64,000 bases of DNA from Deltaproteobacteria bacterium ADurb.Bin207 (lineage in GTDB: Bacteria; Myxococcota_A; Polyangia; Polyangiales; Polyangiaceae), in NCBI GenBank assembly GCA_002070115.1, contig MWCO01000006.1:1-64000 (forward strand), in the 5' to 3' direction. The translations under genes were made by a program, and so were the position numbers. A model generated the notes under the pieces. The model saw only the letters and a list, made by a program, of their open reading frames with translations. It was not told the DNA's origin and did not search any database. Of this stretch, positions 45,290 to 54,733 are shown piece by piece. Positions within the stretch are counted from its first letter, which is position 1, and each line of letters opens with the position of its first letter.

Positions 45290-46777
45290 ATGAAACGACT
45301 GCTGGATACCGCACGTCGTCGCCCGAGGGACGTCGCTATCGTCGGTCTGTCTTGCCTGCTCATCCTGTTGTTGTGTTGCACGATGATCGTGCGCATCACC
45401 TATCCATTTGATCTCGAATGGATGGAGGGGGCGATGGTGGACCATGTGCATCAAGTGCTCGAAGGAAAACGCCTTTACGGCCCTCCCTCCCTTCGATTCG
45501 TGCCCTTCATCTATCCGCCCGTCTTCACCTGGCTCGCCTCGTCGATCGCCCTTGTCCTAGGACCGGGGTATCTCGCGTTGCGTCTCGTGTCGGTAGCGGC
45601 CACCGCAGCCACGATGGCCTGTATCTATTGTTTCGTTCGTCGTGAAGGAGCGGGTTGGGTCGAGTCTTTGATGGCGACGGGGTTGTATGCGGGCTGCTAT
45701 CCGCTATCCGGATACTATTACGACGTGGGACGGGTCGATGCCTCGAGCGTTTGCTTCATGCTTTGGGCAGCGTTCGCGGTGCGGTTCGGACGAAGTGTCG
45801 GGTCCGCGATGGGCGCGGCAGCTTTGTTGATTGTCGCGTACCATACGAAACAAACATCGATCTTGTTGGCGCTTCCCCTGGGCGCGTATCTCTGGTGGGT
45901 GGAGCGTCGACGCGCCTTTTGGTTCTGGGGCGCATGGATCGCCTTGGGCCTGGGCACGAGCGTGGCGTTGGACACGGTTCATCAAGGATGGTTTGGCTAC
46001 TACACCCATCGCGTGGTGGGCGGTCATGCGATCGCCTGGGATCAGCTCCTTGCCGTGTTGCGCGGGGAGATTGTGATCCCGTTTGCCCTGGCGCTTGGAG
46101 TGGCTTGCTTTCCCTACCTTTCGCGATCAGCGATCGGAAGGAAGCACGCACGGTTGTATTACGCGTTGCTCACCATCGGTTTGCTGGTCATCGCGGGTTT
46201 GGGGCGAATTCATACGGGCGGATGGATCAACGTGTTGATGCCCATTCACGCGGGAGTGGCCGTGGTGACCGGATGGGGATTGTTCGCCGCACGGGAGCAT
46301 AACGAATCTAACCCATTGATTTTACGTTTTATTTATCTGCTTCTGGGCGTGCAACTCATCATGATGATCTGGGATCCGAGGCCCGCGATCCCCACCCAGG
46401 CGGATCGACAAGCGGGTCATGCCTGGCTGAATCACGTGCGTTCGATACACGGCGATGTGTGGACGACCCATCGCGGTCACTTGACCTTTCTAGCCGGCAA
46501 AAAGCGTCATGCGCACATGATGGCCATCCAAGACGTGATGCGTTCCACGGCGGACTTTCGTGGTGCCAAGTCACGGTTGGCCATGGAAGTGAACGAAGCC
46601 CTCGCATCCGATCAATTTGCTCGGATGCTGATGGACAACGACGACTTTTGGTTTATGCCCAGCGTGCAACAACACATGGTTCGGGACGGTGATCATTGGT
46701 TTTCGCAGCCTGATGTATTTTGGCCTCGAGCGGGTGCGAGGCTGCGCCCGGAGATCGGCTACGTTCCAAAACGCTAA
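45290..46777 (+). CDS. GT-C-type glycosyltransferase-like membrane protein
   Basis: About 495 residues with some eleven hydrophobic helices (to about 390) and a soluble C-terminal part. The first extracytoplasmic loop has FDLEWMEGAMVDHVHQVLEG, the acidic D-x-E type signature of GT-C enzymes such as PMT/ArnT; further loops carry YYYDVGRVDASS. Transfer of a sugar from a lipid donor on the outer face of the inner membrane is inferred. The ATG at 45290 begins 2 bp after the MYXO-CTERM gene. An in-frame start 33 bp upstream overlaps that gene. Confidence 0.75.
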   Translation: MKRLLDTARRRPRDVAIVGLSCLLILLLCCTMIVRITYPFDLEWMEGAMVDHVHQVLEGKRLYGPPSLRFVPFIYPPVFTWLASSIALVLGPGYLALRLVSVAATAATMACIYCFVRREGAGWVESLMATGLYAGCYPLSGYYYDVGRVDASSVCFMLWAAFAVRFGRSVGSAMGAAALLIVAYHTKQTSILLALPLGAYLWWVERRRAFWFWGAWIALGLGTSVALDTVHQGWFGYYTHRVVGGHAIAWDQLLAVLRGEIVIPFALALGVACFPYLSRSAIGRKHARLYYALLTIGLLVIAGLGRIHTGGWINVLMPIHAGVAVVTGWGLFAAREHNESNPLILRFIYLLLGVQLIMMIWDPRPAIPTQADRQAGHAWLNHVRSIHGDVWTTHRGHLTFLAGKKRHAHMMAIQDVMRSTADFRGAKSRLAMEVNEALASDQFARMLMDNDDFWFMPSVQQHMVRDGDHWFSQPDVFWPRAGARLRPEIGYVPKR

Positions 46778-46854
46778 TCGTCGGTGGAACACGAATCCAC
46801 AAAACCCACGATAACCCCCAAGGATTGAGAGGAGTCGGCCTACCCCCACGAAGG

Positions 46855-47130
46855 CTATTGTTGGGGTGTTCGGTTCGAAGGAGTTGCTTGTACGGTATCG
46901 GACGGTTTGTCGAGCCGAGCGCAAGCGCGGTGATTTCTTACACGCTCGAAAAGCCCTGCGCCAAGCAACGCGGGCGTTGCCACCAGGCAGATCGGGCAAA
47001 CGGTTCCGAAGACCGCATAGCTTGCCAGGGCGAAAGCGCCCAAGCCCACGCCCCACTTGAGCTTGCGATTGGCATCGTCGACGGAAGGGCTGATTATGTC
47101 GATGGGGCGGTGAGGATCGTCACCGATCAT
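46855..47130 (-). CDS. Small membrane protein with CPIC motif
   Basis: Predicted 91 residues with one hydrophobic region (WGVGLGAFALASYAVFGTVC, then PICLVATPALLGAGLFE) containing CPIC, and a polar tail. It lies 42 bp downstream of the lipoprotein gene at 47173-47772 on the same strand. The TM plus CxxC arrangement is coherent, and an opposite frame over the same DNA looks random. Function unknown. Confidence 0.5.
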   Translation of the reverse strand: MIGDDPHRPIDIISPSVDDANRKLKWGVGLGAFALASYAVFGTVCPICLVATPALLGAGLFERVRNHRACARLDKPSDTVQATPSNRTPQQ

Positions 47131-47172
47131 GGTGTTGGCAGTATGGATCCGAATCGCGGCAGCGCAAGCAGT

Positions 47173-47772
47173 TCACAGATAGCGATAGGGTTTGCTCACC
47201 ATGACCCAATGACCGTTCACGAATACCAAACCATCGAAAGCGTTGCCGTGTTTGTCGCCGGGCTTGACGAACTTGAAGCGGTAGAAGGTGAGCCCGGGCT
47301 TGAGTTTGTCCGCGATTTTCTTGTAGCCGCTCGGAAACTCGCTGGCATCCCCTGAGCCATCGCGAAGCTGCTCGGTCGTTGCTTTCCACATCTGCAATTC
47401 CGTCTGTCCTTCCCGCGCTTCCACCACAGGCTCTTCTTTCCACTTCTCATCGTAGGCAGCACGAGCGTTGGCGACGACATCGGAGGTGAAGATCGCGTCG
47501 AAGTCGGCGGCGTCGGGACGCAAAGAACTGGTCATGGTCTTGCGGTCGGCGTCGGATTTCAAAAATCCTTCGAGCAACGCTTTGGCGCCTTCTTCGGTCC
47601 CTGGAAACGGCAAGCGTGAGGTCGCGGTGGCCAAAGCCGTGGACGCGGGGGCGGTTTCTGTGCTGGCACTGGCGGAAGCCACGGTGGGGGAAGGAGGCGA
47701 AGAGGAACTTTTGTCACAGCCAACGAGGCAAGTTCCTGCAATCAGAACGGCGAGGCAATGGTTGATACGCAT
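47173..47772 (-). CDS. Lipoprotein, function unknown
   Basis: About 199 residues from ATG 47772: signal MRINHCLAVLIAGTCLVGC with lipobox LVGC, then a Ser/Pro/Ala-rich linker, and a domain with GAKALLEGFLKSDADRKTM and FYRFKFVKPGDKHGNAFDGL that reads like a DUF4878/SnoaL-type small alpha+beta fold; I am unsure. Upstream in-frame start (47802) is rejected as it moves the hydrophobic core inward. Confidence 0.75.
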   Translation of the reverse strand: MRINHCLAVLIAGTCLVGCDKSSSSPPSPTVASASASTETAPASTALATATSRLPFPGTEEGAKALLEGFLKSDADRKTMTSSLRPDAADFDAIFTSDVVANARAAYDEKWKEEPVVEAREGQTELQMWKATTEQLRDGSGDASEFPSGYKKIADKLKPGLTFYRFKFVKPGDKHGNAFDGLVFVNGHWVMVSKPYRYL

Positions 47773-47983
47773 CGAAACCCTCCTGGGATTGAGCGATACC
47801 ACGTTGGCACGACGAACGGATCGTGGTCAACCCATGGCGAGAAACATCGGGGAGGAACGCAGAAGGTCAGGACGGTTGGGTGATGAGGAGGAAACGAACA
47901 GAAGCTATCCAGATACGGACAATTTGTACCAACACAACTAGTTGAATTTCAACACAAATATCGCAGACCACAGCGGAAACAGA

Positions 47984-49276
47984 TCATGAGGAAGACGGTT
48001 TTCGAAGCTCCTGCAGCACGGTTTGGGCGTGCTCGACCGTGATGAGGCGGTCCTCGGAAATTCGGTTGGCCACCTGCTGCACTTCGTCATCGATGGCTCC
48101 TGCTTGCAGGGCGACGGATCGAGCGTGCAACGACATATGCCCTCGCTGAATCCCTTCGGTGGCGAGAGCCCGCAACGCCGCCAGGTTGGAAGCAAGTCCC
48201 GCGCAAGCGGCTACCTGGGCGAGTTGGCCCGCCGTTGATATATCCATGATTTTCAGGGCGAGACGCGCGGCGGGATGGACTCGCAAGGTGCCGCCGACGA
48301 TCCCGAGGCTCAAGGGCATCTCGAGGCTGCCTTCGAGCATGGTTCCCTCGTCGGTCTGGGTCTTTCGCCACACCGCCAGCGGGGCGTAATGGCCGGATCG
48401 GGCGGCATAGGCGTGCGCGCCAGCTTCGACGGCCCGCCAATCATTGCCCGTGGCGATCACGACCGGGTCGATCCCGTTCATGATTCCCTTGTTATGCGTG
48501 GCGGCGCGATAAGGATCCAACTCCGCGAAACGTGAGGCGTTGACGATGCCATCCACCGTCTGCTGCTCCTGTCCCGAAACGGCTACCGCGGCGGCCGGAA
48601 TTCGACAACGAGCCCGAACGAGCCGACGATCGCAAAGGTTGGATAAAATGCGCAAACCAAGACGTCCCTCGGTCAATCGGGCAATCTCGGGGCCCAATGC
48701 CTCCGCGATGGTGTTCACCGTATTGGCCCCCATCGCATCGAGGCAATCCGTATACACGTGAACGACGATCATATCCGCGGCTAATACGCGGACTTCGAGA
48801 TCCGTGGGTCCACCGCCCAGAGCCACGAGCGGTTCGACGGACTTGGCGGCGTGTTCGAGCAGCATTCGTTTGGCAGCCAGCACGCGTTCGACGGCGATGG
48901 GGATATTGGGAACGTCATAGGTTTGGATTTGGCAGGCCATGATCGAAGGATCGACCGTGGCGGAAAAGCCTCCCCCTTCACGCACGATACGGGCGGCATT
49001 GCTGGCCGCGGCGATCACGCTGGGTTCTTCCACGACCATGGGAACGATATAGGGGGTCCCATTGATCAAAAAATTGAGTGCGAGCCCGAAGGGGAGGGCG
49101 TAGGTGCCCACGACATTTTCGACGATTTTGTCGGCGGTTTCGGGGTCGATGCCGCCGCCATGCAGGGCGCGTGTGATTTCATCGATGGGGATGCTGGTAT
49201 TTTCGCTGAGGATGCGATGCCGTTCGGTCAGGGAGTGTTTGTGAAAACCGGGGATTCGCGCTTCGTGGACGGGCAT
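47984..49276 (-). CDS. mvaA: HMG-CoA reductase, class II
   Basis: A 430-residue reductase. The catalytic set fits class II: Glu in VVEEPSVIAAASNAAR, Lys in THNKGIMNGID, Asp in DCLDAMGANTVNT, and His in GHMSLHARSVAL near the C terminus. It reduces HMG-CoA to mevalonate, or runs in reverse. Class II enzymes serve isoprenoid synthesis in some bacteria, including myxobacteria, and mevalonate catabolism in others; no neighbouring mevalonate genes are seen. The 600 bp upstream (49277-49877) look non-coding. Confidence 0.93.
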   Translation of the reverse strand: MPVHEARIPGFHKHSLTERHRILSENTSIPIDEITRALHGGGIDPETADKIVENVVGTYALPFGLALNFLINGTPYIVPMVVEEPSVIAAASNAARIVREGGGFSATVDPSIMACQIQTYDVPNIPIAVERVLAAKRMLLEHAAKSVEPLVALGGGPTDLEVRVLAADMIVVHVYTDCLDAMGANTVNTIAEALGPEIARLTEGRLGLRILSNLCDRRLVRARCRIPAAAVAVSGQEQQTVDGIVNASRFAELDPYRAATHNKGIMNGIDPVVIATGNDWRAVEAGAHAYAARSGHYAPLAVWRKTQTDEGTMLEGSLEMPLSLGIVGGTLRVHPAARLALKIMDISTAGQLAQVAACAGLASNLAALRALATEGIQRGHMSLHARSVALQAGAIDDEVQQVANRISEDRLITVEHAQTVLQELRKPSSS

Positions 49277-49877
49277 GGGTGGGAATCTAACTCCAAATCA
49301 AGGGAGGGCCGAGAGGGAAGCGCCCGAGACTGCATAGGACCAGCGAAATAGCTCGAGAATCAACGGAAGAGGAGCTTTGGGGATGGGAAGAGCAACGAAT
49401 CAAACCCATGAGCTGATCGAGTAAACCGGATCGCGTCCACCCATGCGTCGATTTCGATAATATACGTATATGTTGTTCCACCAAGGGATCACAGTTGATA
49501 ATCTCATGTTAACTATGGGAATATAAACAGGAATTGTCATTTTCTGCTATCTAGAATCCGATCCTTACTATCCGTATCAGTATATTTATATGTTTACGGA
49601 TCATCGTAGGACGCCTACGAATGGAGTTCCGCACGCCGCAGCTTCCTGCCATCCCTTGGAAGCTGCAAAGCTTGAAACAATGGGCAAGCGAAGAGCCATT
49701 CCATTCCTATGTGGAGGTTCAAAGCCCATCGACCCTTCCGTCCCCCTTCGAAAGATCAAGCGGCCACCGATGGGATTGGCCCTCCCAAACAACCAGGGCT
49801 AGACTCCATGAGCATCCCATTGCAACGAATCGGGCAACGTTGGCGGCGTGAGCGCCGCTCTACCATGGAGGGGAAAG
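49277..49877. other. Long intergenic region, AT-rich centre
   Basis: No convincing gene. The centre (about 49450-49600) is strikingly AT-rich (runs such as ATAATATACGTATATG and ATATTTATATG) compared with the coding DNA around it. It could hold divergent promoters for mvaA (minus) and the small zinc-finger gene (plus). No tRNA or repeat was recognised. Confidence 0.5.
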
Positions 49878-50090
49878 ATGAGCTTTTGGGCAAGTCTGTT
49901 CGGAAAGAAAGTGCATTGTCACGGTTGCGGAGTCGTTTTACCCAGCCACGTCAAAGCCAAGGATGGCGAAACGTATTGCAGCGATGTCTGCCGGGATAAT
50001 TATCGTCGGCTATCCACCATGCCCCCCACCCCACCCACGCAAGACGCACCGGGCCAGGAGGCTTCTCCAAGCGATTCGCTCGTTCGCTGA
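49878..50090 (+). CDS. Small zinc-ribbon-like protein
   Basis: Predicted 70 residues: MSFWASLFGKKVHCHGCG, then YCSDVCRDNY. The pattern C-x2-C ... C-x3-C is a treble-clef zinc finger of TRASH/MYM or preprotein type. The tail is Pro/Ser-rich. The ATG at 49878 is chosen over 49848 because the sequence upstream is not conserved-looking. Function unknown. Convergent with cheB, which ends 4 bp away. Confidence 0.55.
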   Translation: MSFWASLFGKKVHCHGCGVVLPSHVKAKDGETYCSDVCRDNYRRLSTMPPTPPTQDAPGQEASPSDSLVR

Positions 50091-50093
50091 GCT

Positions 50094-51179
50094 TCACGTC
50101 CCTCGAATCGCCTGACGAACAAAAGCCGCAATGCGATCGAGCGGCACTTCATACTGCGCGGCTCCAGCCTGCATCGCCGCTCGCGGCATTCCATACACCA
50201 CGCTCGTTGCTTCATCCTGCGCGGCCGTCGTCGCACCACTGTCCGCCATCGCACGCAAACCCTTGGCACCATCACGCCCCATACCCGTGAGCACCATCCC
50301 TATCGCACGAGGACCGACATTGCGCGCAACCGATTCGAACAACACATCCACCGCGGGAATGCATCCCCAAACGGGTCGGCCGGCCACGAGCCGAACACGA
50401 AGGTCTCGCGTCACTTCGAGATGCACATCCGCGGGCGCAAGATACAAGGTCCGTGAGCGCAATTCTTCCCCCGCCGATGCCACGCGCACGCCGATCGCAC
50501 TCGCACCATCGAGCCGCTGCGCAAGAATCGGAATGAAGGGAGCCGACATGTGAATGACCATCACGATCGGTACAGGTAAGTCCCCGCTGATCTGAGGAAC
50601 GAATTGCTCCAATGTCGAAGGTCCACCCGTGGAAATACCCATCGCCACGAGACTAACTTCCGAAGGTTTCACACGATCCCACGGCTGCGCACGCACGGTA
50701 GACGTTCCGCCTGGCATCGCGGTATCCGACCGCGTCACCGAGCGATCCGCCAGCGAAGTCAACGATGCGGGTTTTGCCAACGCCGCGGCTCGTACCTTCG
50801 ACTTCAACTCCGCCCCCACTCGTTCCATGTCGAGCCCAATTTCGCCCGATGGTTTCTGAACGCAATCCACCGCACCGTTTTGCAGCGCCTGCAGGGTTCC
50901 CGCGGCCACACTCGATGCGGTGGCAAACGCGCTCACGATCACAATCGGGATCCCAAACCGCTTGACGATTTGCCTTGTCGCCTCGATGCCATCCATGCCC
51001 GGCATGTGAACGTCCATCGTGATGACATCCGGCCGCAATCGCTCCGCTTCTTCAATCGCTCGATCACCTCGAAGCGCACGACCCACCACCTCGATCTGCG
51101 GATCGCTCGACAAAACCCGTGTCATGACCTGCACGGTGAGCAATGAATCGTCGACCACGAGAACACGAATCGATGCCAC
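50094..51179 (-). CDS. cheB: Protein-glutamate methylesterase CheB
   Basis: A 361-residue chemotaxis regulator. N-terminal receiver: RVLVVDDSLLTVQVMTRVLS, phospho-acceptor Asp in VITMDVHMPGMDGIEA, Lys in CVQKPSGEIGLD. C-terminal methylesterase: catalytic Ser in GISTGGPSTLEQF, His in MVIHMSAPFIPI, Asp in LTGMGRDGAKGLRAM. It demethylates chemoreceptors and is activated by CheA. It starts 12 bp after the cyclase gene, so the two share an operon. Confidence 0.95.
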   Translation of the reverse strand: MASIRVLVVDDSLLTVQVMTRVLSSDPQIEVVGRALRGDRAIEEAERLRPDVITMDVHMPGMDGIEATRQIVKRFGIPIVIVSAFATASSVAAGTLQALQNGAVDCVQKPSGEIGLDMERVGAELKSKVRAAALAKPASLTSLADRSVTRSDTAMPGGTSTVRAQPWDRVKPSEVSLVAMGISTGGPSTLEQFVPQISGDLPVPIVMVIHMSAPFIPILAQRLDGASAIGVRVASAGEELRSRTLYLAPADVHLEVTRDLRVRLVAGRPVWGCIPAVDVLFESVARNVGPRAIGMVLTGMGRDGAKGLRAMADSGATTAAQDEATSVVYGMPRAAMQAGAAQYEVPLDRIAAFVRQAIRGT

Positions 51180-51191
51180 GCCCCGTTCCTC

Positions 51192-53042
51192 CTACGGCCG
51201 AATACCCAGCACGTCATACACTTGCACGGGTTGATCGATGCCTTTTAGCTGAATCAACGACTCACGGGGTTCGACGATCACCCGGTCTCGCACGAGTTGA
51301 TACGTGTTTTCCGCGATGCATATTCCATCGACGCGAGCATTCGATTCGAGACGCTGCGCGCGGTTGACTTCATCACCAATCGTAGTGAAGTCACGGCGAC
51401 TTTTCGCACCGATGGATCCGATGACCACCTGACCATGGTTGATCCCGATACGCATGTGGAGCTGTTGATCCCCCGGTTGCGTGCGATTGTACTCGCGAAG
51501 CGCTTGCTGCATGTCCAATGCCGCACGAATGGCGCGCAACGGGCTCGGATCACGCACTTCCTCCTCCGGATCGCGAAAACGCGCCATGATGGCGTCGCCA
51601 ATGAACTTATCCACATCCCCCTGGTTGCGCTGAATCGCCGGAATCATCGCATCGAAATACCCATTGAGTAGCTCGACCACCGTCTCCGCGCTCAACCGCG
51701 TACACATCGTGGAAAAGCCTTTGAGATCGGAAAACAGCAACGTCATCGATTCGGACTTCGCCACGCTCCGCTTGCCAAGGCGTATCTCTCGCACGGTTTG
51801 CGCCATGGCATCATCGGCCACAAGCTCGCGAATCCTTGCTTTTTCGGCTTTTAGACGCTGTTCCGCCAACACCCGCTCCACCAATGCCACCACTTTATCC
51901 GGCTCGAAAGGCTTCCCGATATAGCCCACCGCTCCCGCCGTCTTCATCAAACTCTTGTAGCGCTTGTCATCCCTCGCGCTCATCACGATCAGCGGAATCC
52001 CTTTCGTTTGCGGACGGTTACGCAACTCCATGCCCAATTCGAAACCATTCATCCGAGGCATCTCGAAGTCCGAAATGATCATCGAGGGCATCGCCACCAT
52101 CGCCTCGAGCTTGTCCAACGCCTCGAGGCCATCCATCGCCGTCTCTACCTCGAACCCTTGCTTGACAAGCCCACCACGCACGAGATTACGCACGATGCGA
52201 GAATCATCCACCACGAGAATGAGTTCTCTGCCCCCTTGCTCGATCGAAGCAAGCATCTCTGCCACCCGCCCCAACAGCTCATCCTCATTGATGGGTTTGA
52301 TCAAATAATCATCCGTGCCCGATTCGAACGCGCGCATGACGTCGCGCCCGCCAGATAGGCTCGAACAGATGATGAACGGCGTTTGCGCCCACTGGGGATA
52401 CTCTTTCACGCGACGACACAACTCGTAGCCGTCGACCCGCGGCATCTCCACATCGCTGATCACCAGGTCCGGCGCGAAAGAAGCAATTTTCTGCCACGCA
52501 TCTTCCCCATCTTCCGCCAAGAGCACCTCGTACCCCACTTCGGTGAGCACCCGTTCGTACAAACGGCGAATGATCCGGTCATCATCGACAGCGAGGATTT
52601 TATATTTTTCAGGCTTTTCGGGCGGGGCGGTGGTTTGCGGTCTCGCCGCTCGATCGGGCGGCTCGATTGTTTTTTGTGTTTCTTGCTCAGCCACCGGCGG
52701 CATTCGGCCCTGAACCGGTGATGGCGCAACCCGTGGCACGATGGACTCCAAGAGTCCCGCAAGATCATCGACCCGAAAAGGAGACACGAGATAACGCATG
52801 CCTGCCATGCTGTGCTGCCCGCGTTCCGAAGCTCTTCCATACGCAATGACCTTGGTGGAGGGAGACAACCCGGGACTGAGGCGAAACAGGTCTTCGACAG
52901 GCAAAACCAGCACGCGCACTCGTGGATCAACTCGTTCGCAGGAGCTTGCTTCCACGCTCTCGAACGGCAGCCCGGCTTTCTGCGCCGCGCGAGCCGCCAC
53001 GCGCACCAGCACGTCTCTGCGATACACGAACAGCACGGTCAT
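51192..53042 (-). CDS. Three-receiver adenylate/guanylate cyclase
   Basis: A 616-residue cytoplasmic protein. Residues 1-100 look like a degenerate receiver without the acidic triad. Two complete receivers follow: KILAVDDDRIIRRLYERVL with Asp in LVISDVEMPRVDGYEL, and LILVVDDSRIVRNLVRGG with Asp in MIISDFEMPRMNGFEL. A class III cyclase domain (about 430-600) has metal-binding Asp residues in LLFSDLKGFSTM and FIGDAIMARF, the base-contacting Lys in DKFIGD, and the TTIGDEVNRAQRLES block with the transition-state Asn/Arg. The Lys/Asp set favours ATP and so cAMP, but this is not proven. It precedes cheB by 12 bp. Confidence 0.9.
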   Translation of the reverse strand: MTVLFVYRRDVLVRVAARAAQKAGLPFESVEASSCERVDPRVRVLVLPVEDLFRLSPGLSPSTKVIAYGRASERGQHSMAGMRYLVSPFRVDDLAGLLESIVPRVAPSPVQGRMPPVAEQETQKTIEPPDRAARPQTTAPPEKPEKYKILAVDDDRIIRRLYERVLTEVGYEVLLAEDGEDAWQKIASFAPDLVISDVEMPRVDGYELCRRVKEYPQWAQTPFIICSSLSGGRDVMRAFESGTDDYLIKPINEDELLGRVAEMLASIEQGGRELILVVDDSRIVRNLVRGGLVKQGFEVETAMDGLEALDKLEAMVAMPSMIISDFEMPRMNGFELGMELRNRPQTKGIPLIVMSARDDKRYKSLMKTAGAVGYIGKPFEPDKVVALVERVLAEQRLKAEKARIRELVADDAMAQTVREIRLGKRSVAKSESMTLLFSDLKGFSTMCTRLSAETVVELLNGYFDAMIPAIQRNQGDVDKFIGDAIMARFRDPEEEVRDPSPLRAIRAALDMQQALREYNRTQPGDQQLHMRIGINHGQVVIGSIGAKSRRDFTTIGDEVNRAQRLESNARVDGICIAENTYQLVRDRVIVEPRESLIQLKGIDQPVQVYDVLGIRP

Positions 53043-53157
53043 GTCAGAACCGTATCACAACCCAATGAATCAGCGGGATGCCACAAACAAGCCTCGGACG
53101 CCGTTCGATATCACGCCATCGTGGGAGAAGGCATGGTCCGCGGGCCTCGATCTCCCT

Positions 53158-54531
53158 TCACTCTTTGATTCGAGGCGGCTCGTACTTCGCGTCGGGATCG
53201 AGGTCGTAGGCGTAGTTACTATCCCAGGTTGTCTCGAAAAATCGGGCCACGTCTTGGGCAAAACTCGCTCCTTCCACCACGATCCCCACGTTCCGACTCT
53301 TATAAAAATAATCCCCTGACCAATTCGAGGTCCCTACCCAGGAGTTGAGCCCATCGACCACCATCGCTTTGGCGTGAATGACCCGCGCATGAGGGATGAA
53401 CCCCGAGGAATGAGGGGGAATCGTAACGAATCGCACATCGATATTGGGCACGCGCTGCAAGGCCTGCAGCGGTTCGAGGGACTTGGCGCGCTTGGACCAA
53501 TCCGCCACCATCATCCGGATATGGACACCCCGCGCCGCCGCGGAACGTAACGCATCGTCGAGTTCCGTAAACGAGGATCGATCGTAGTTGACCGTGGCAT
53601 AATCCAACAATTGCACCGTGATCGTCTTGCGGGCTTCCCCGATCAGTTGCAGAAGACGAGGCAAGTCCCAGAGCGCCTCGTCGATCAAAAACCCCTTTGG
53701 ACTCAGCGCCGCGCAAACCCGCACCGGCTTTCCCCCATACTCGATGTCCGACGCACAAGCGTCGAAGGGTTTGGACTCGGACCGAGGCTCCCCCGCTGCC
53801 ATACGCCAGTCGTCCTCAAACGTGGCTCGCAACGCATCCACCACGGGCCGCACACGAATCACCACACCCAATTCGAGGATATGCTCCAAGGAGCGGTAAT
53901 CGAAGTTCTGACTTCCGAGATAGGCAAGCTCATCATCCACGACAAAATACTTGGCGTGCTGAACGCCGCCCATGATGGCTCCCAGGTCATAACGACGCAC
54001 CTCGATCTTGGGATGTGCTTCGAGACGCTCGGGAACCTCGTGGTTATCGCCGAGCAGCTTGGTATCCACAATCATGCGCACGCGAACACCGCGATCCGCC
54101 GCGCGCAACAGCGCAGCAATCACCCGTTCCAAGGCACTATTCGGCGCGCTCTTCGCATAAAACTCGGAAATATCGATGCGCTCTCGCGCGCTGTCGATGA
54201 GGTCCACCCACGCGACGGCGGCATCCCGAATCAACGGATCATCCAGACTCGTCTCCGAAGGCCACGACTCGACCAACTCCAGGGAAGGCGCTTTCGGCAA
54301 GGAAGCAGGAGCGACAGGCGCGGCAGGAGCAGCCGATGGCGGTTGAGGCCGGACCGAAGGCGCCGAGCACGCGCCAAGCATCGATACCAAAGCGGCTGCA
54401 CGCCAGCACCAAGCTCTTACCTTCTGCCATCGCCACGTAGGCCGTGATGTCTTGCCTGACCGTATACGGATAGTGTGAGAACCGTCCAGCATGCGCGATT
54501 CCTTTCTTCGGCTCGACACAACCGCCGCCAT
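53158..54531 (-). CDS. Phospholipase D-family lipoprotein
   Basis: A 457-residue protein with a probable lipobox LGAC (about residue 55, after a long N-region; an ATG at 54492 would shorten it). Two HKD motifs are present: QHAKYFVVDDELAYLGSQNF and IHAKAMVVDGLNSWVGTSNW, which together form one PLD active site. The substrate is unknown; cardiolipin synthase, nuclease and secreted PLD use the same fold. Exported and membrane-anchored location is inferred from the signal. Same strand, 115 bp upstream of the cyclase gene. Confidence 0.85.
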   Translation of the reverse strand: MAAVVSSRRKESRMLDGSHTIRIRSGKTSRPTWRWQKVRAWCWRAAALVSMLGACSAPSVRPQPPSAAPAAPVAPASLPKAPSLELVESWPSETSLDDPLIRDAAVAWVDLIDSARERIDISEFYAKSAPNSALERVIAALLRAADRGVRVRMIVDTKLLGDNHEVPERLEAHPKIEVRRYDLGAIMGGVQHAKYFVVDDELAYLGSQNFDYRSLEHILELGVVIRVRPVVDALRATFEDDWRMAAGEPRSESKPFDACASDIEYGGKPVRVCAALSPKGFLIDEALWDLPRLLQLIGEARKTITVQLLDYATVNYDRSSFTELDDALRSAAARGVHIRMMVADWSKRAKSLEPLQALQRVPNIDVRFVTIPPHSSGFIPHARVIHAKAMVVDGLNSWVGTSNWSGDYFYKSRNVGIVVEGASFAQDVARFFETTWDSNYAYDLDPDAKYEPPRIKE

Positions 54532-54733
54532 GCGAATCGATAGGCCTACTCCTGCCGAAATCGCAAATCCGAGGCAAGCGCCAATCGATCTCTGCTCCTG
54601 TCATCAAGAGATACCCCACCCCTCGCCGCCGCCGTCCATGTATCCTGACCCTTGGTCTTTTTTCACTTCCGGGAAGCATTCCCGGCAAGACGAATGCTCC
54701 CCATCGAAAGAATAACCTTCACCAAAAGATCCA

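Noticed and set aside
23108-54478. Shared CCGTAT-CGGATAGTGTG motif at 23108-23126 and 54460-54478
   Set aside because: A 17-of-18 match between two places in 64 kb on two strands is about what chance gives; one site lies in a possible coding start. No repeat family is supported.
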